This document shows, in pieces, positions 24,282 through 37,925 of a stretch of 64,000 bases of DNA (positions are counted from its first letter, which is position 1; each line of letters begins with the position of its first letter). The position numbers were made by a program, and so were the translations under genes. Source of the DNA: Anaspis maculata (lineage: Eukaryota > Arthropoda > Insecta > Coleoptera > Scraptiidae); NCBI GenBank assembly GCA_949128115.1, contig OX421964.1, forward strand, positions 50,446,601-50,510,600, in the 5' to 3' direction. The notes beneath the pieces are model-generated. The model was not told the DNA's origin. It worked only from the letters and a program-made list of their open reading frames with translations, and ran no database searches.

Positions 24282-27208
24282 ATTTAACACTATTATTTCA
24301 AAAAGAAGCCGATGGATTGAGTATCCTTAGCCCGGAATAGAGTTCAAACATTTATCGGTGAAGCCGAACGGATCGCTGAGAAAAAATCGATTCCGAATCT
24401 GACTTCTGCAGCAAATGACCAAACAGCCAATTACCGAGAAGTTTTCCCGAATGTAACATAATTATTTAAAAAAAAAGCCGATGGATTGAGTATCCTAAGC
24501 CCGGAATAAAGCTCAAACTTTTATCGGTGAAGCCGAACGGATCGCTGAGGAAAAAATCGATTCCGAATCTGACTTCTGCAGCAAATGACCAAACAGCCAA
24601 TTACCGAGAAGTTTTCCCGAATTTAACACTATTATTTCAAAAAAAGCCGATGGATTGAGTATCCTAAGCCCGGAATAAAGTTTAAACTTTTATCGGTGAA
24701 GCCGAACGGATCGCTGAGAAAAAAATCGATTCCAAATCTGACTTCTGCAGCAAATGACCAAACAGCCAATTACCGAGAAGTTTTCCCGAATTTAATACTA
24801 TTATTTCAAAAAGAAGCCGATGGATTGAGTATCCTTAGCCCGGAATAAAGTTCAAACATTTATCGGTGAAGCCGAACGGATCGCTGAGAAAAAAATCGAT
24901 TCCGAATCTGACTTCTGCAGCAAATGACCAAACAGCCAATTACCGAGAAGTTTTCCCGAATGTAACATAATTATTTAAAAAAAAAGCCGATGGATTGAGT
25001 ATCCTAAGCCCGGAATAAAGTTCAAACTCTTATCGGAGAAGCCGAACGGATCGCTGAGAAAAAAATCGATTCCGAATCTGACTTCTGCAGCAAATGACCA
25101 AACAGCCAATTACCGAGAAGTTTTCCCGAATTTAACACTATTATTTCAAAGAAAAACCGATGGATTGAGTATCCTAAGCCCGGAATAAAGTTTAAACTTT
25201 TATCGGTGAAGCCGAACGGATCGCTGAGAGAAAAAACGATTCCGAATCTGACTTCTGCAGCAAATGACCAAACAGCAAATTACCGAGAAGTTTTCCCGAA
25301 TTTAACACTATTATTTCAAAAAAAAGCCGATGGATTGAGTATCCTAAGCCCGGGAAAAAGTTCAAACTTTTATCGGTGAAGCCGAACGGATCGCTGAGAA
25401 AAAAATCGATTCCGAATCTGACTTCTGCAGCAAATGACCAAACAGCCAATTACCGAGAAGTTTTCCCGAATTTAACATTATTATTTCAAAAAAAAAGCCG
25501 ATGGATTGAGTATCCCAAGCCCGGAATAAAGTTCAAACTTCTATCGGTGAAGCCGAACGGATCGCTGAGAAAAAAATCGATTCCGAATCTGACTTCTGCA
25601 GCAAATGATCAAACAGCCAATTACCGAGAAGTTTTCCCGAATTTAACACTATTATTCCAAAAAAAGCCGATGGATTGAGTATCCTAAGCCCGGAATAAAG
25701 TTCAAACTTTTATCGGTGAAGCCGAACGGATCGCTGAGAAAAAAATCGATTCCGAATCTGACTTCTGCAGCAAATGACCAAACAGCCAATTACCGAGAAG
25801 TTTTCCCGAATTTAACACTATCATTTCAAAAAAAGCCGATGGATTGAGTATCCTAAGCCCGGAATAAAGTTTAAACTTTTATCGGTGAAGCCGAACGGAT
25901 CGCTGAGAAAAAAATCGATTCCGAATCTGACTTCTGCAGCAAATGACCAAACAGCCAAATACCGAGAAGTTTTCCCGAATTTACACTATTATTTCAAAAA
26001 AAAGCCGATGGATTGAGTATCCTAAGCCCGGAATAAAGTTCATACTTTTATCGGTGAAGCCGAACGGATCGCTGGGAAAAAAATCGATTCCGAATCTGAC
26101 TTCTGCAGCAAATGACCAAACAGCCAATTACCGAGAAGTTTTCCCGAATTTAACATTATTATTTCAAAAAAAAGCCGATGGATTGAGTATTCTAAGCCCG
26201 GAATAAGGTTTAAACTTTTATCGGTGAAGCCGAACGGATCGCTGAGAAAAAAATCGATTCCGAATCTGACTTCTGCAGCAAATGACCAAACAGCCAATTA
26301 CCGAGAAGTTTTCCCGAATTTAACACTATTATTTCAAAAAAAGCCGATGGATTGAGTATCCTAAGCCCGGAATAAAGTTCAAACTTTTATCGGTGAAGCC
26401 GAACGGATCGCTGAGAAAAAAATCGATTCCAAATCTGACTTCTGCAGCAAATGACCAAACAGCCAATTACCGAGAAGTTTTCCCGAATTTAACACTATTA
26501 TTTCAAAAAGAAGCCGATGGATTGAGTATCCTTAGCCCGGAATAAAGTTCAAACATTTATCGGTGAAGCCGAACGGATCGCTGAGAAAAAAATCGATTCC
26601 GAATCTGACTTCTGCAGCAAATGACCAAACAGCCAATTACCGAGAAGTTTTCCCGAATTTAACATTATTATTTCAAAAAAAAAGCCGATGGATTGAGTAT
26701 CCTAAGCCCGGAATAAAACTCAAACTTTTATCGGTGAAGCCGAACGGATCGCTGAGAAAAAAATCGATTCCGAATCTGACTTCTGCAGCAAATGACCAAA
26801 CAGCCAATTACCGAGAAGTTTTCCCGAATTTAACACTATTATTCCAAAAAAAGCCGATGGATTGAGTATCCTAAGCCCGGAATAAAGTTCAAACTTTTAT
26901 CGGTGAAGCCGAACGGATCGCTGAGAAAAAAATCGATTCCAAATCTGACTTCAGCAGCAAATGACCAAACAGCCAATTACCGAGAAGTTTTCCCGAATTT
27001 AACACCATTTTATTCAAAAAGAAGCCGATGGATTGAGAATCCTTAGCCCGGAATAAAGTTCAAACATTTATCGGTGAAGCCGAACGGATCGCTGAGAAAA
27101 AAATCGATTCCGAATCTGACTTCTGCAGCAAATGACCAAACAGCCAATTACCGAGAAGTTTTCACGAATGTAACATAATTATTTAAAAAAAAAGCCGATG
27201 GATTGAGT
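24282..27208 (+). repeat. 2.9-kb long-HOR block, copy 2
   Basis: This repeats 19360-22285 at offset 4922. SmaI is at 25349. It differs from copy 1 in a few places, for example GAGAGAAAAAACG near 25226 where copy 1 has GAGAGAAAAATCG, CTTCAGCAG (26952, PstI lost), GAGAATCC (27037) and TTCACGAATG near 27173. It runs without a break into the block at 27167, so the right edge is a join between families. Confidence 0.9.
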
Positions 27209-30200
27209 ATCCTAAGCCCGGAATAAAGTTCAAACTCTTATCAGTGAAGCCGAACGGATCGCTGAGAAAAAAATCGATTCCGAATCTGACTTCTGCAGCA
27301 AATGACCAAACAGCCAATTACCGAGAAGTTTTCCCGAATTTAACACTATTATTTCAAAGAAAAACCGATGGATTGAGTATCCTAAGCCCGGAATAAAGTT
27401 TAAACTTTTATCGGTGAAGCCGAACGGATCGCTGAGAAAAAAATCGATTCCGAATCTGACTTCTGCAGCAAATGACCAAACAGCAAATTACCGAGAAGTT
27501 TTCCCGAATTTAACACTATTATTTCAAAAAAAAGCCGATGGATTGAGTATCCTAAGCCCGGCAAAAAGTTCAAACTTTTATCGGTGAAGCCGAACGGATC
27601 GCTGAGAAAAAAATCGATTCCGAATCTGACTTCTGCAGCAAATGACCAAACAGCCAATTACCGAGAAGTTTTCCCGAATTTAACATTATTATTTCAAAAA
27701 AAAAGCCGATGGATTGAGTATCCCAAGCCCGGAATAAAGTTCAAACTTTTATCGGTGAAGCCGAACGGATCGCTGAGAAAAAAATCGATTCCGAATCTGA
27801 CTTCTGCAGCAAATGATCAAACAGCCAATTACCGAGAAGTTTTCCCGAATTTAACATTATTATTTAAAAAAAAAGCCGATGGATTGAGTATCCTAAGCCC
27901 GGAATAAAGTTCACACTTTCATCGGTGAAGCCGAACGGATCGCTGAGAAAAAAATCGATTCCGAATCTGACTTCTGCAGCAAATGACCAAACAGCCAATT
28001 ACCGAGAAGTTTTCCCGAATTTAACACTATTATTTCAAAAAAAAGCCGATGGATTGAGTATCCTAAGCCCGGAATAAAGTTCAAACTTTTATCGGTGAAG
28101 CCAAACGGATCGCTGAGAAAAAAATCAATTCCGAATCTGACTTCTGCAGCAAATGACCAAACAGCCAATTACCGAGAAGTTTTCCCAAATCTAACACTAT
28201 TATTTCAAAAAAAAGCCGATGGATTGAGTATCCTAAGCCCGGAATAAAGTTCAAACTTTTATCGGTGAAGCCGAACGGATCGCTGAGAAAAAAATCGATT
28301 CCGAATCTGACTTCTGCAGCAAATGACCAAACAGCCAATTACCGAGAAGTTTTCCCGAATTTAACACTATTATTTCAAAAAAAGCCGATGGATTGAGTAT
28401 CCTAAGCCCGGAATAAAGTTTAAACTTTTATCGGTGAAGCCGAACGGATCGCTGAGAAAAAAATCGATTCCGAATCTGACTTCTGCAGCAAATGACCAAA
28501 CAGCCAATTACCGAGAAGTTTTCCCGAATTTACCACTATTATTTCAAAAAAAGCCGATGGATTGAGTATCCTAAGCCCGGAATAAAGTTTAAACTTTTAT
28601 CGGTGGAGCCGAACGGATCGCTGAGAAAAAATCGATTCCGAATCTGACTTCTGCAGCAAATGACCAAACAACCAATTACCGAGAAGTTTTCCAGAATTTA
28701 ACACTATTATTTGAGAAAAAAGCCGATGTATTGAGTATCCTAAGCCCGGAATAAAGTTCAAACTTTTATCGGTGAAGCCGAACGGATCGCTGAGAAAAAA
28801 ATCGATTCCGAATCTGACTTCTGCAGCAAATGACCAAACAGCCAATTACCGAGAAGTTTTCCCGAATTTAACATTATTATTTCAAAAAAAAAGCCGATGG
28901 ATTGAGTATCCTAAGCCCGGAATAAAGTTCAAACATTTATCGGTGAAGCCGAACGGATCGCTGAGAAAAAAATCGATTCCGAATCTGACTTCTGCAGCAA
29001 ATGACCAAACAGCCAATTACCGAGAAGTTTTCCCGAATTAAACACTATTATTTCAAAAAAAGCCGATGGATTGAGTATCCTAAGCCCGGAATAAAGTTTT
29101 AACTTTTATCGGTGGAGCCGAACGGATCGCTGAGAAAAAATCGATTCCGAATCTGACTTCTGCAGCAAATGACCAAACAACCAATTACCGAGAAGTTTTC
29201 CCGAATTTACAACTATTATTTAAAAAAAAAGCCGATGGATTGAGTATCCTAAGCCCGGAATAAAGTTCAAACTTGTATCGGTGAAGTCGAACGGATCGCT
29301 GAGAAAAAAATCGATTCCAAATCTGACTTCTGCAGCAAATGACCAAACAGCCAATTACCGAGAAGTTTTCCCGAATTTAACATTATTATTTCAAAAAAAA
29401 GCCGATGGATTGAGTATCCTAAGCCCGGAATAAAGTTTAAACTTTTATCGGTGGAGCCGAACGGATCGCTGAGAAAAAATCGATTCCGAATCTGACTTCT
29501 GCAGCAAATGACCAAACAACCAATTACCGAGAAATTTTCCCGAATTTAACACTATTATTTTAAAAAAAAGCCGATGGATTGAGTATCCTAAGCCCGGAAT
29601 AAAGTTCAAACTTTTATCGGTGAAGCCGAACGGATCGCTGAGAAAAAAATCGATTCCGAATCTGACTTCTGCAGCAAATGACCAAACAGCCAATTACCGA
29701 GAAGTTTTCCCGAATTTAACATTATTATTTCAAAAAAAAAGCCGATGGATTGAGTATCCTAAGCCCGGAATAAAGTTCAAACTTTTATCGGTGAAGCCGA
29801 ACGGATCGCTGAGAAAAAAATCGATTCCGAATCTGACTTCTGCAGCAAATGACCAAACAGCCAATTACCGAGAAGTTTTCCCGAATTTAACATTATTATT
29901 TCAAAAAAAAGCCGATGGATTGAGTATCCTAAGCCCGGAATAAAGTTCAAACTTTTATCGGTGAAGCCGAACGGATCGCTGAGAAAAAAATCGATTCCGA
30001 ATCTGACTTCTGCAGCAAATGACCAAACAGCCAATTACCGAGAAGTTTTCCCGAATTTAACACTATTATTTCAAAAAAAGCCGATGGATTGAGTATCCTA
30101 AGCCCGGAATAAAGTTTAAACTTTTATCGGTGGAGCCGAACGGATCGCTGAGAAAAAATCGATTCCGAATCTGACTTCTGCAGCAAATGACCAAACAACC

Positions 30201-31411
30201 AATTACCGAGAAGTTTTCCCGAATTTAACATTATTATTTCAAAAAAAAAGCCGATGGATTGAGTATCCTAAGCCCGGAATAAAGTTCAAACTTTTATCGG
30301 TGAAGCCGCACGGATCGCTGAGAAAAAAATCGATTCCGAATCTGACTTCTGCAGCAAATGACCAAACAGCCAATTACCGAGAAGTTTTCCCGAATTTAAC
30401 ACTATTATTTCAAAAAAAGCCGATGGATTGAGTATCCTAAGCCCGGAATAAAGTTTAAACTTTTATCGGTGGAGCCGAACGGATCGCTGAGAAAAAATCG
30501 ATTCCGAATCTGACTTCTGCAGCAAATGACCAAACAACCAATTACCGAGAAGTTTTCCCGAATTTAACATTATTATTTCAAAAAAAAAGCCGATGGATTG
30601 AGTATCCTAAGCCCGGAATAAAGTTCAAACTTTTATCGGTGAAGCCGAACGGATCGCTGAGAAAAAAATCGATTCCGAATCTGACTTCTGCAGCAAATGA
30701 CCAAACAGCCAATTAACGAGAAGTTTTCCCGATATTAACATTATTATTTCAAAAAAAAAACCGATGGATTGAGTATCCTAAGCCCGGAATAAAGTTCAAA
30801 CTTTTATCGGTGAAGCCGAACGGATCGCTGAGAAAAAAATCGATTCCGAATCTGACTTCTGCAGCAAATGACCAAACAGCCAATTACCGAGAAGTTTTCC
30901 CGAATTTAACACTATTATTTCAAAAAAAGCCGATGGATTGAGTATCCTAAGCCCGGAATAAAGTTCAAACTTGTATCGGTGAAGCCGAACGGATCGCTGA
31001 GAAAAAAATCGATTCCGAATCTGACTTCTGCAGCAAATGACCAAACAGCCAATTACCGAGAAGTTTTCCCGAATTTAACACTATTATTTTAAAAAAAGCC
31101 GATGGATTGAGTATCCTAAGCCCGGAATGAAGTTTAAACTTTTATCGGTGAAGCCGAACGGATCGCTGAGAAAAAAATCGATTTCGAATCTGACTTCTGC
31201 AGCAAATGACCAAACAGCCAATTACCCAGAAGTTTTCCCGAATTTAACACTATTATTTCAAAATGAGCCGATGGATTGAGTATCCTAAGCCCGGAATAAA
31301 GTTCAAACTTTTATCGGTGAAGCCGAACGGATCGCTGAGAAAAAAATCGATTCCGAATCTGACTTCTGCAGCAAATGACCAAACAGCCAATTACCGAGAA
31401 GTTTTCCCGAA
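27167..31411 (+). repeat. Long-HOR front plus GGTGGAGCC-rich block, copy 2
   Basis: 27927-31411 matches 1945-5430 at offset 25981-25982 with no net gain or loss of a monomer. GGTGGAGCC monomers are at 28603, 29112, 29451, 30130 and 30469, repeating the copy-1 spacing. The front part (AGAAAAACC at 27358, GGCAAAAAG at 27560, TTCACACTTTC near 27911) is shared with 40.9-42.1 kb and 62.1-63 kb. Private changes include GTGAAGTCG near 29284, GAAATTTTCC near 29532, and CCGATGTATT near 28727. Confidence 0.9.
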
Positions 31412-31654
31412 TTTAACACTATTATTTCAAAAAAAGCCGATGGATTGAGTATCCTAAGCCCGGAATAAAGTTCAAACTTTTATCGGTGAAGCCGAACGGA
31501 TCGCTGAGAAAAAAATCGATTCCAAATCTGACTTCTGCAGCAAATGACCAAACAGCCAATTACCGAGAAGTTTTCCCGAATTTAACACTATTATTTCAAA
31601 AAGAAGCCGATGGATTGAGTATCCTTAGCCCGGAATAAAGTTCAAACATTTATC

Positions 31655-34201
31655 GGTGAAGCCGAACGGATCGCTGAGAAAAAAATCGATTCCGAATCTG
31701 ACTTCTGCAGCAAATGACCAAACAGCCAATTACCGAGAAGTTTTCCCGAATTTAACACTATTATTTCAAAAAAAAGCCGATGGATTGAGTATCCTAAGCC
31801 CGGAATGAAGTTCAAACTTTTATCGGTGAAGCCGAACGGATCGCTGAGAAAAAAATCGATTCCGAATCTGACTTCTGCAGCAAATGACCAAACAGCCAAT
31901 TACCGAGAAGTTTTCCCGAATTTAACATTATTATTTCAAAAAAAAAGCCGATGGATTGAGTATCCTAAGCCCGGAATAAAACTCAAACTTTTATCGGTGA
32001 AGCCGAACGGATCGCTGAGAAAAAAATCGATTCCGAATCTGACTTCTGCAGCAAATGACCAAACAGCCAATTACCGAGAAGTTTTCCCGAATTTAACACT
32101 ATTATTTCAAAAAAAGCCGATGGATTGAGTATCCTAAGCCCGGAATAAAGTTCAAACTTTTATCGGTGAAGCCGAACGGATCGCTGAGAAAAAAATCGAT
32201 TCCAAATCTGACTTCTGCAGCAAATGACCAAACAGCCAATTACCGAGAAGTTTTCCCGAATTTAACACTATCATTTCAAAAAGAAGCCGATGGATTGAGT
32301 ATCCTTAGCCCGGAATAAAGTTCAAACATTTATCGGTGAAGCCGAACGGATCGCTGAGAAAAAAATCGATTCCGAATCTGACTTCTGCAGCAAATGACCA
32401 AACAGCCAATTACCGAGAAGTTTTCCCGAATGTAACATAATTATTAAAAAAAAAAGCCGATGGATTGAGTATCCTAAGCCCGGAATAAAGCTCAAACTTT
32501 TATCGGTGAAGCCGAACGGATCGCTGAGGAAAAAATCGATTCCGAATCTGACTTCTGCAGCAAATGACCAAACAGCCAATTACCGAGAAGTTTTCCCGAA
32601 TTTAACACTATTATTTCAAAAAAAGCCGATGGATTGAGTATCCTAAGCCCGGAATAAAGTTTAAATTTTTATCGGTGAAGCCGAACGGATCGCTGAGAAA
32701 AAAATCGATTCCAAATCTGACTTCTGCAGCAAATGACCAAACAGCCAATTACCGAGAAGTTTTCCCGAATTTAATACTATTATTTCAAAAAGAAGCCGAT
32801 GGATTGAGTATCCTTAGCCCGGAATAAAGTTCAAACATTTATCGGTGAAGCCGAACGGATCGCTGAGAAAAAAATCGATTCCGAATCTGACTTCTGCAGC
32901 AAATGACCAAACAGCCAATTACCGAGAAGTTTTCCCGAATGTAACATAATTATTTAAAAAAAAAGCCGATGGATTGAGTATCCTAAGCCCGGAATAAAGT
33001 TCAAACTCTTATCGGTGAAGCCGAACGGATCGCTGAGAAAAAAATCGATTCCGAATCTGACTTCTGCAGCAAATGACCAAACAGCCAATTACCGAGAAGT
33101 TTTCCCGAATTTAACACTATTATTTCAAAGAAAAACCGATGGATTGAGTATCCTAAGCCCGGAATAAAGTTTAAACTTTTATCGGTGAACCGAACGGATC
33201 GCTGAGAGAAAAATCGATTCCGAATCTGACTTCTGCAGCAAATGACCAAACAGCAAATTACCGAGAAGTTTTCCCGAATTTAACACTTTTAATTCAAAAA
33301 AAAGCCGATGGATTGAGTATCCTAAGCCCGGGAAAAAGTTCAAACTTTTATCGGTGAAGCCGAACGGATCGCTGAGAAAAAAATCGATTCCGAATCTGAC
33401 TTCTGCAGCAAATGACCAAACAGCCAATTACCGAGAAGTTTTCCCGAATTTAACATTATTATTTCAAAAAAAAAGCCGATGGATTGAGTATCCCAAGCCC
33501 GGAATAAAGTTCAAACTTTTATCGGTGAAGCCGAACGGATCGCTGAGAAAAAAATCGATTCCGAATCTGACTTCTGCAGCAAATGATCAAACAGCCAATT
33601 ACCGAGAAGTTTTCCCGAATTTAACACTATTATTCCAAAAAAAGCCGATGGATTGAGTATCCTAAGCCCGGAATAAAGTTCAAACTTTTATCGGTGAAGC
33701 CGAACGGATCGCTGAGAAAAAAATCGATTCCGAATCTGACTTCTGCAGCAAATGACCAAACAGCCAATTACCGAGAAGTTTTCCCGAATTTAACACTATC
33801 ATTTCAAAAAAAGCCGATGGATTGAGTATCCTAAGCCCGGAATAAAGCTTAAACTTTTATCGGTGAAGCCGAACGGATCGCTGAGAAAAAAATCGATTCC
33901 GAATCTGACTTCTGCAGCAAATGACCAAACAGCCAAATACCGAGAGGTTTTCCCGAATTTACACTATTATTTCAAAAAAAAAGCCGATGGATTGAGTATC
34001 CTAAGCCCGGAATAAAGTTCATACTTTTATCGGTGAAGCCGAACGGATCGCTGGGAAAAAAATCGATTCCGAATCTGACTTCTGCAGCAAATGACCAAAC
34101 AGCCAATTACCGAGAAGTTTTCCCGAATTTAACATTATTATTTCAAAAAAAAGCCGATGGATTGAGTATTCTAAGCCCGGAATAAGGTTTAAACTTTTAT
34201 C
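31655..34201 (+). repeat. 15-monomer HOR unit (2547 bp), tandem copy 1
   Basis: This is the first of two adjacent near-identical 2547-bp units. Markers: GGAATGAAG (31803), AAAACTC, CTATCATTT with CCTTAG, GTAACATAATTATTA, GAGGAAAA, AATTTTTAT, CCTTAG, GTAACATAATT, CTCTTATCGG, AGAAAAACC, GGTGAACCG (one G lost, near 33188), CACTTTTAATTC, SmaI (33327), TATCCCAAG, ATGATCAAA, CTATCATTT, CCAAATACC with GAGGTTTTC, TTCATAC and GGAATAAGG. An AAGCTT site at 33845 is private to this copy. Confidence 0.92.
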
Positions 34202-36860
34202 GGTGAAGCCGAACGGATCGCTGAGAAAAAAATCGATTCCGAATCTGACTTCTGCAGCAAATGACCAAACAGCCAATTACCGAGAAGTTTTCCCGAATTT
34301 AACACTATTATTTCAAAAAAAAGCCGATGGATTGAGTATCCTAAGCCCGGAATGAAGTTCAAACTTTTATCGGTGAAGCCGAACGGATCGCTGAGAAAAA
34401 AATCGATTCCGAATCTGACTTCTGCAGCAAATGACCAAACAGCCAATTACCGAGAAGTTTTCCCGAATTTAACATTATTATTTCAAAAAAAAAGCCGATG
34501 GATTGAGTATCCTAAGCCCGGAATAAAACTCAAACTTTTATCGGTGAAGCCGAACGGATCGCTGAGAAAAAAATCGATTCCGAATCTGACTTCTGCAGCA
34601 AATGACCAAACAGCCAATTACCGAGAAGTTTTCCCGAATTTAACACTATTATTTCAAAAAAAGCCGATGGATTGAGTATCCTAAGCCCGGAATAAAGTTC
34701 AAACTTTTATCGGTGAAGCCGAACGGATCGCTGAGAAAAAAATCGATTCCAAATCTGACTTCTGCAGCAAATGACCAAACAGCCAATTACCGAGAAGTTT
34801 TCCCGAATTTAACACTATCATTTCAAAAAGAAGCCGATGGATTGAGTATCCTTAGCCCGGAATAAAGTTCAAACATTTATCGGTGAAGCCGAACGGATCG
34901 CTGAGAAAAAAATCGATTCCGAATCTGACTTCTGCAGCAAATGACCAAACAGCCAATTACCGAGAAGTTTTCCCGAATGTAACATAATTATTAAAAAAAA
35001 AAGCCGATGGATTGAGTATCCTAAGCCCGGAATAAAGCTCAAACTTTTATCGGTGAAGCCGAACGGATCGCTGAGGAAAAAATCGATTCCGAATCTGACT
35101 TCTGCAGCAAATGACCAAACAGCCAATTACCGAGAAGTTTTCCCGAATTTAACACTATTATTTCAAAAAAAGCCGATGGATTGAGTATCCTAAGCCCGGA
35201 ATAAAGTTTAAATTTTTATCGGTGAAGCCGAACGGATCGCTGAGAAAAAAATCGATTCCAAATCTGACTTCTGCAGCAAATGACCAAACAGCCAATTACC
35301 GAGAAGTTTTCCCGAATTTAATACTATTATTTCAAAAAGAAGCCGATGGATTGAGTATCCTTAGCCCGGAATAAAGTTCAAACATTTATCGGTGAAGCCG
35401 AACGGATCGCTGAGAAAAAAATCGATTCCGAATCTGACTTCTGCAGCAAATGACCAAACAGCCAATTACCGAGAAGTTTTCCCGAATGTAACATAATTAT
35501 TTAAAAAAAAAGCCGATGGATTGAGTATCCTAAGCCCGGAATAAAGTTCAAACTCTTATCGGTGAAGCCGAACGGATCGCTGAGAAAAAAATCGATTCCG
35601 AATCTGACTTCTGCAGCAAATGACCAAACAGCCAATTACCGAGAAGTTTTCCCGAATTTAACACTATTATTTCAAAGAAAAACCGATGGATTGAGTATCC
35701 TAAGCCCGGAATAAAGTTTAAACTTTTATCGGTGAACCGAACGGATCGCTGAGAGAAAAATCGATTCCGAATCTGACTTCTGCAGCAAATGACCAAACAG
35801 CAAATTACCGAGAAGTTTTCCCGAATTTAACACTTTTAATTCAAAAAAAAGCCGATGGATTGAGTATCCTAAGCCCGGGAAAAAGTTCAAACTTTTATCG
35901 GTGAAGCCGAACGGATCGCTGAGAAAAAAATCGATTCCGAATCTGACTTCTGCAGCAAATGACCAAACAGCCAATTACCGAGAAGTATTCCCGAATTTAA
36001 CATTATTATTTCAAAAAAAAAGCCGATGGATTGAGTATCCCAAGCCCGGAATAAAGTTCAAACTTTTATCGGTGAAGCCGAACGGATCGCTGAGAAAAAA
36101 ATCGATTCCGAATCTGACTTCTGCAGCAAATGATCAAACAGCCAATTACCGAGAAGTTTTCCCGAATTTAACACTATTATTCCAAAAAAAGCCGATGGAT
36201 TGAGTATCCTAAGCCCGGAATAAAGTTCAAACTTTTATCGGTGAAGCCGAACGGATCGCTGAGAAAAAAATCGATTCCGAATCTGACTTCTGCAGCAAAT
36301 GACCAAACAGCCAATTACCGAGAAGTTTTCCCGAATTTAACACTATCATTTCAAAAAAAGCCGATGGATTGAGTATCCTAAGCCCGGAATAAAGTTTAAA
36401 CTTTTATCGGTGAAGCCGAACGGATCGCTGAGAAAAAAATCGATTCCGAATCTGACTTCTGCAGCAAATGACCAAACAGCCAAATACCGAGAGGTTTTCC
36501 CGAATTTACACTATTATTTCAAAAAAAAAGCCGATGGATTGAGTATCCTAAGCCCGGAATAAAGTTCATACTTTTATCGGTGAAGCCGAACGGATCGCTG
36601 GGAAAAAAATCGATTCCGAATCTGACTTCTGCAGCAAATGACCAAACAGCCAATTACCGAGAAGTTTTCCCGAATTTAACATTATTATTTCAAAAAAAAG
36701 CCGATGGATTGAGTATTCTAAGCCCGGAATAAGGTTTAAACTTTTATCGGTGAAGCCGAACGGATCGCTGAGAAAAAAATCGATTCCGAATCTGACTTCT
36801 GCAGCAAATGACCAAACAGCCAATTACCGAGAAGTTTTCCCGAATTTAACACTATTATTT
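34202..36860 (+). repeat. 15-monomer HOR unit (2547 bp), tandem copy 2
   Basis: Every marker of the previous unit recurs exactly 2547 bp later, including the rare single-base loss in GGTGAACCG and CACTTTTAATTC. By eye I found two differences: AAAGTTTAAAC where copy 1 has AAAGCTTAAAC, and GAAGTATTCC near 35985 where copy 1 has GAAGTTTTCC. SmaI is at 35874. So few differences imply a very recent duplication, recent conversion, or an assembly duplication. Confidence 0.92.
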
Positions 36861-37925
36861 CAAAAAAAGCCGATGGATTGAGTATCCTAAGCCCGGAATA
36901 AAGTTCAAACTTTTATCGGTGAAGCCGAACGGATCGCTGAGAAAAAAATCGATTTCAAATCTGACTTCTGCAGCAAATGACCAAACAGCCAATTACCGAG
37001 AAGTTTTCCCGAATTTAACACTATTATTTCAAAAAAAGCCGATGGATTGAGTATCCTAAGCCCGGAATAAAGTTCAAACTTTTATCGGTGAAGCCGAACG
37101 GATCGCTGAGAAAAAAATCGATTCCAAATCTGACTTCTGCAGCAAATGACCATACAGCCAATTACCGAGAAGTTTTCCCGAATTTAACATTATTATTTCA
37201 AAAAAAAAGCCGATGGATTGAGTATCCTAAGCCCGGAATAAAGTTTAAACTTTTATCGGTGGAGCCGAACGGATCGCTGAGAAAAAATCGATTCCGAATC
37301 TGACTTCTGCAGCAAATGACCAAACAGCCAATTACCGAGAAGTTTTCCCGAATTTAACATTATTATTTCAAAAAAAAAGCCGATGGATTGAGTATCCCAG
37401 GCCCGGAATAAAGTTCAAACTTTTATCGGTGAAGCCGAACGGATCGCTGAGAAAAAAATCGATTCCAAATCTGACTTCTGCAGCAAATGACCAAACAGCC
37501 AATTACCGAGAAGTTTTCCCGAATTTAACATTATTATTTCGAAAAAAAAGCCGATGGATTGAGTATCCTAAGCCCGGAATAAAGTTCAAACTTTTATCGG
37601 TGAAGCCGAACGGATCGCTGAGAAAAAAATCGATTCCGAATCTGACTTCTGCAGCAAATGACCAAACAGCCAATTACCGAGAAGTTTTCCCGAATTTAAC
37701 ACTATTATTTCAAAAAAAAAGCCGATGGATTGAGTATCCTAAGCCCGGAATAAAGTTCAAACTTTTATCGGTGAAGCCGAACAAATCGCTGAGAAGAAAA
37801 TCGATTCCGAATCTGACTTCTGCAGCAAATGACCAAACAGCCAATTACCGAGAAGTTTTCCCGAATTTAACATTATTATTTCAAAAAAAATCCGATGGAT
37901 TGAGTATCCTAAGCCCGGAATAAAG
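36850..37925 (+). repeat. Block shared with 7.8-8.7 kb and 47.1-48.2 kb
   Basis: Markers are CCATACAGCC (37150), GGTGGAGCC (37259), TATCCCAGGCC (37394) and the monomer with GCCGAACAAATCG and GAGAAGAAAATC (near 37779). The first part matches 8 kb at offset 29038. The whole matches 47.1-48.2 kb at offset 10293. Three consecutive monomers here keep one frame open for 164 codons (37429-37923); see the rejected list. The block ends at the truncated monomer. Confidence 0.88.

Noticed and set aside
37429..37923. 164-codon + strand open frame, with the twin at 47722-48216 and a 157-codon frame at 8391-8864
   Set aside because: It starts at GTG inside the satellite, encodes the satellite itself as a 57-residue repeat, and is open only because the monomers here are 171 bp. 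No promoter, intron signal or flanking non-repeat coding sequence is present. The same DNA has overlapping open frames on the other strand.
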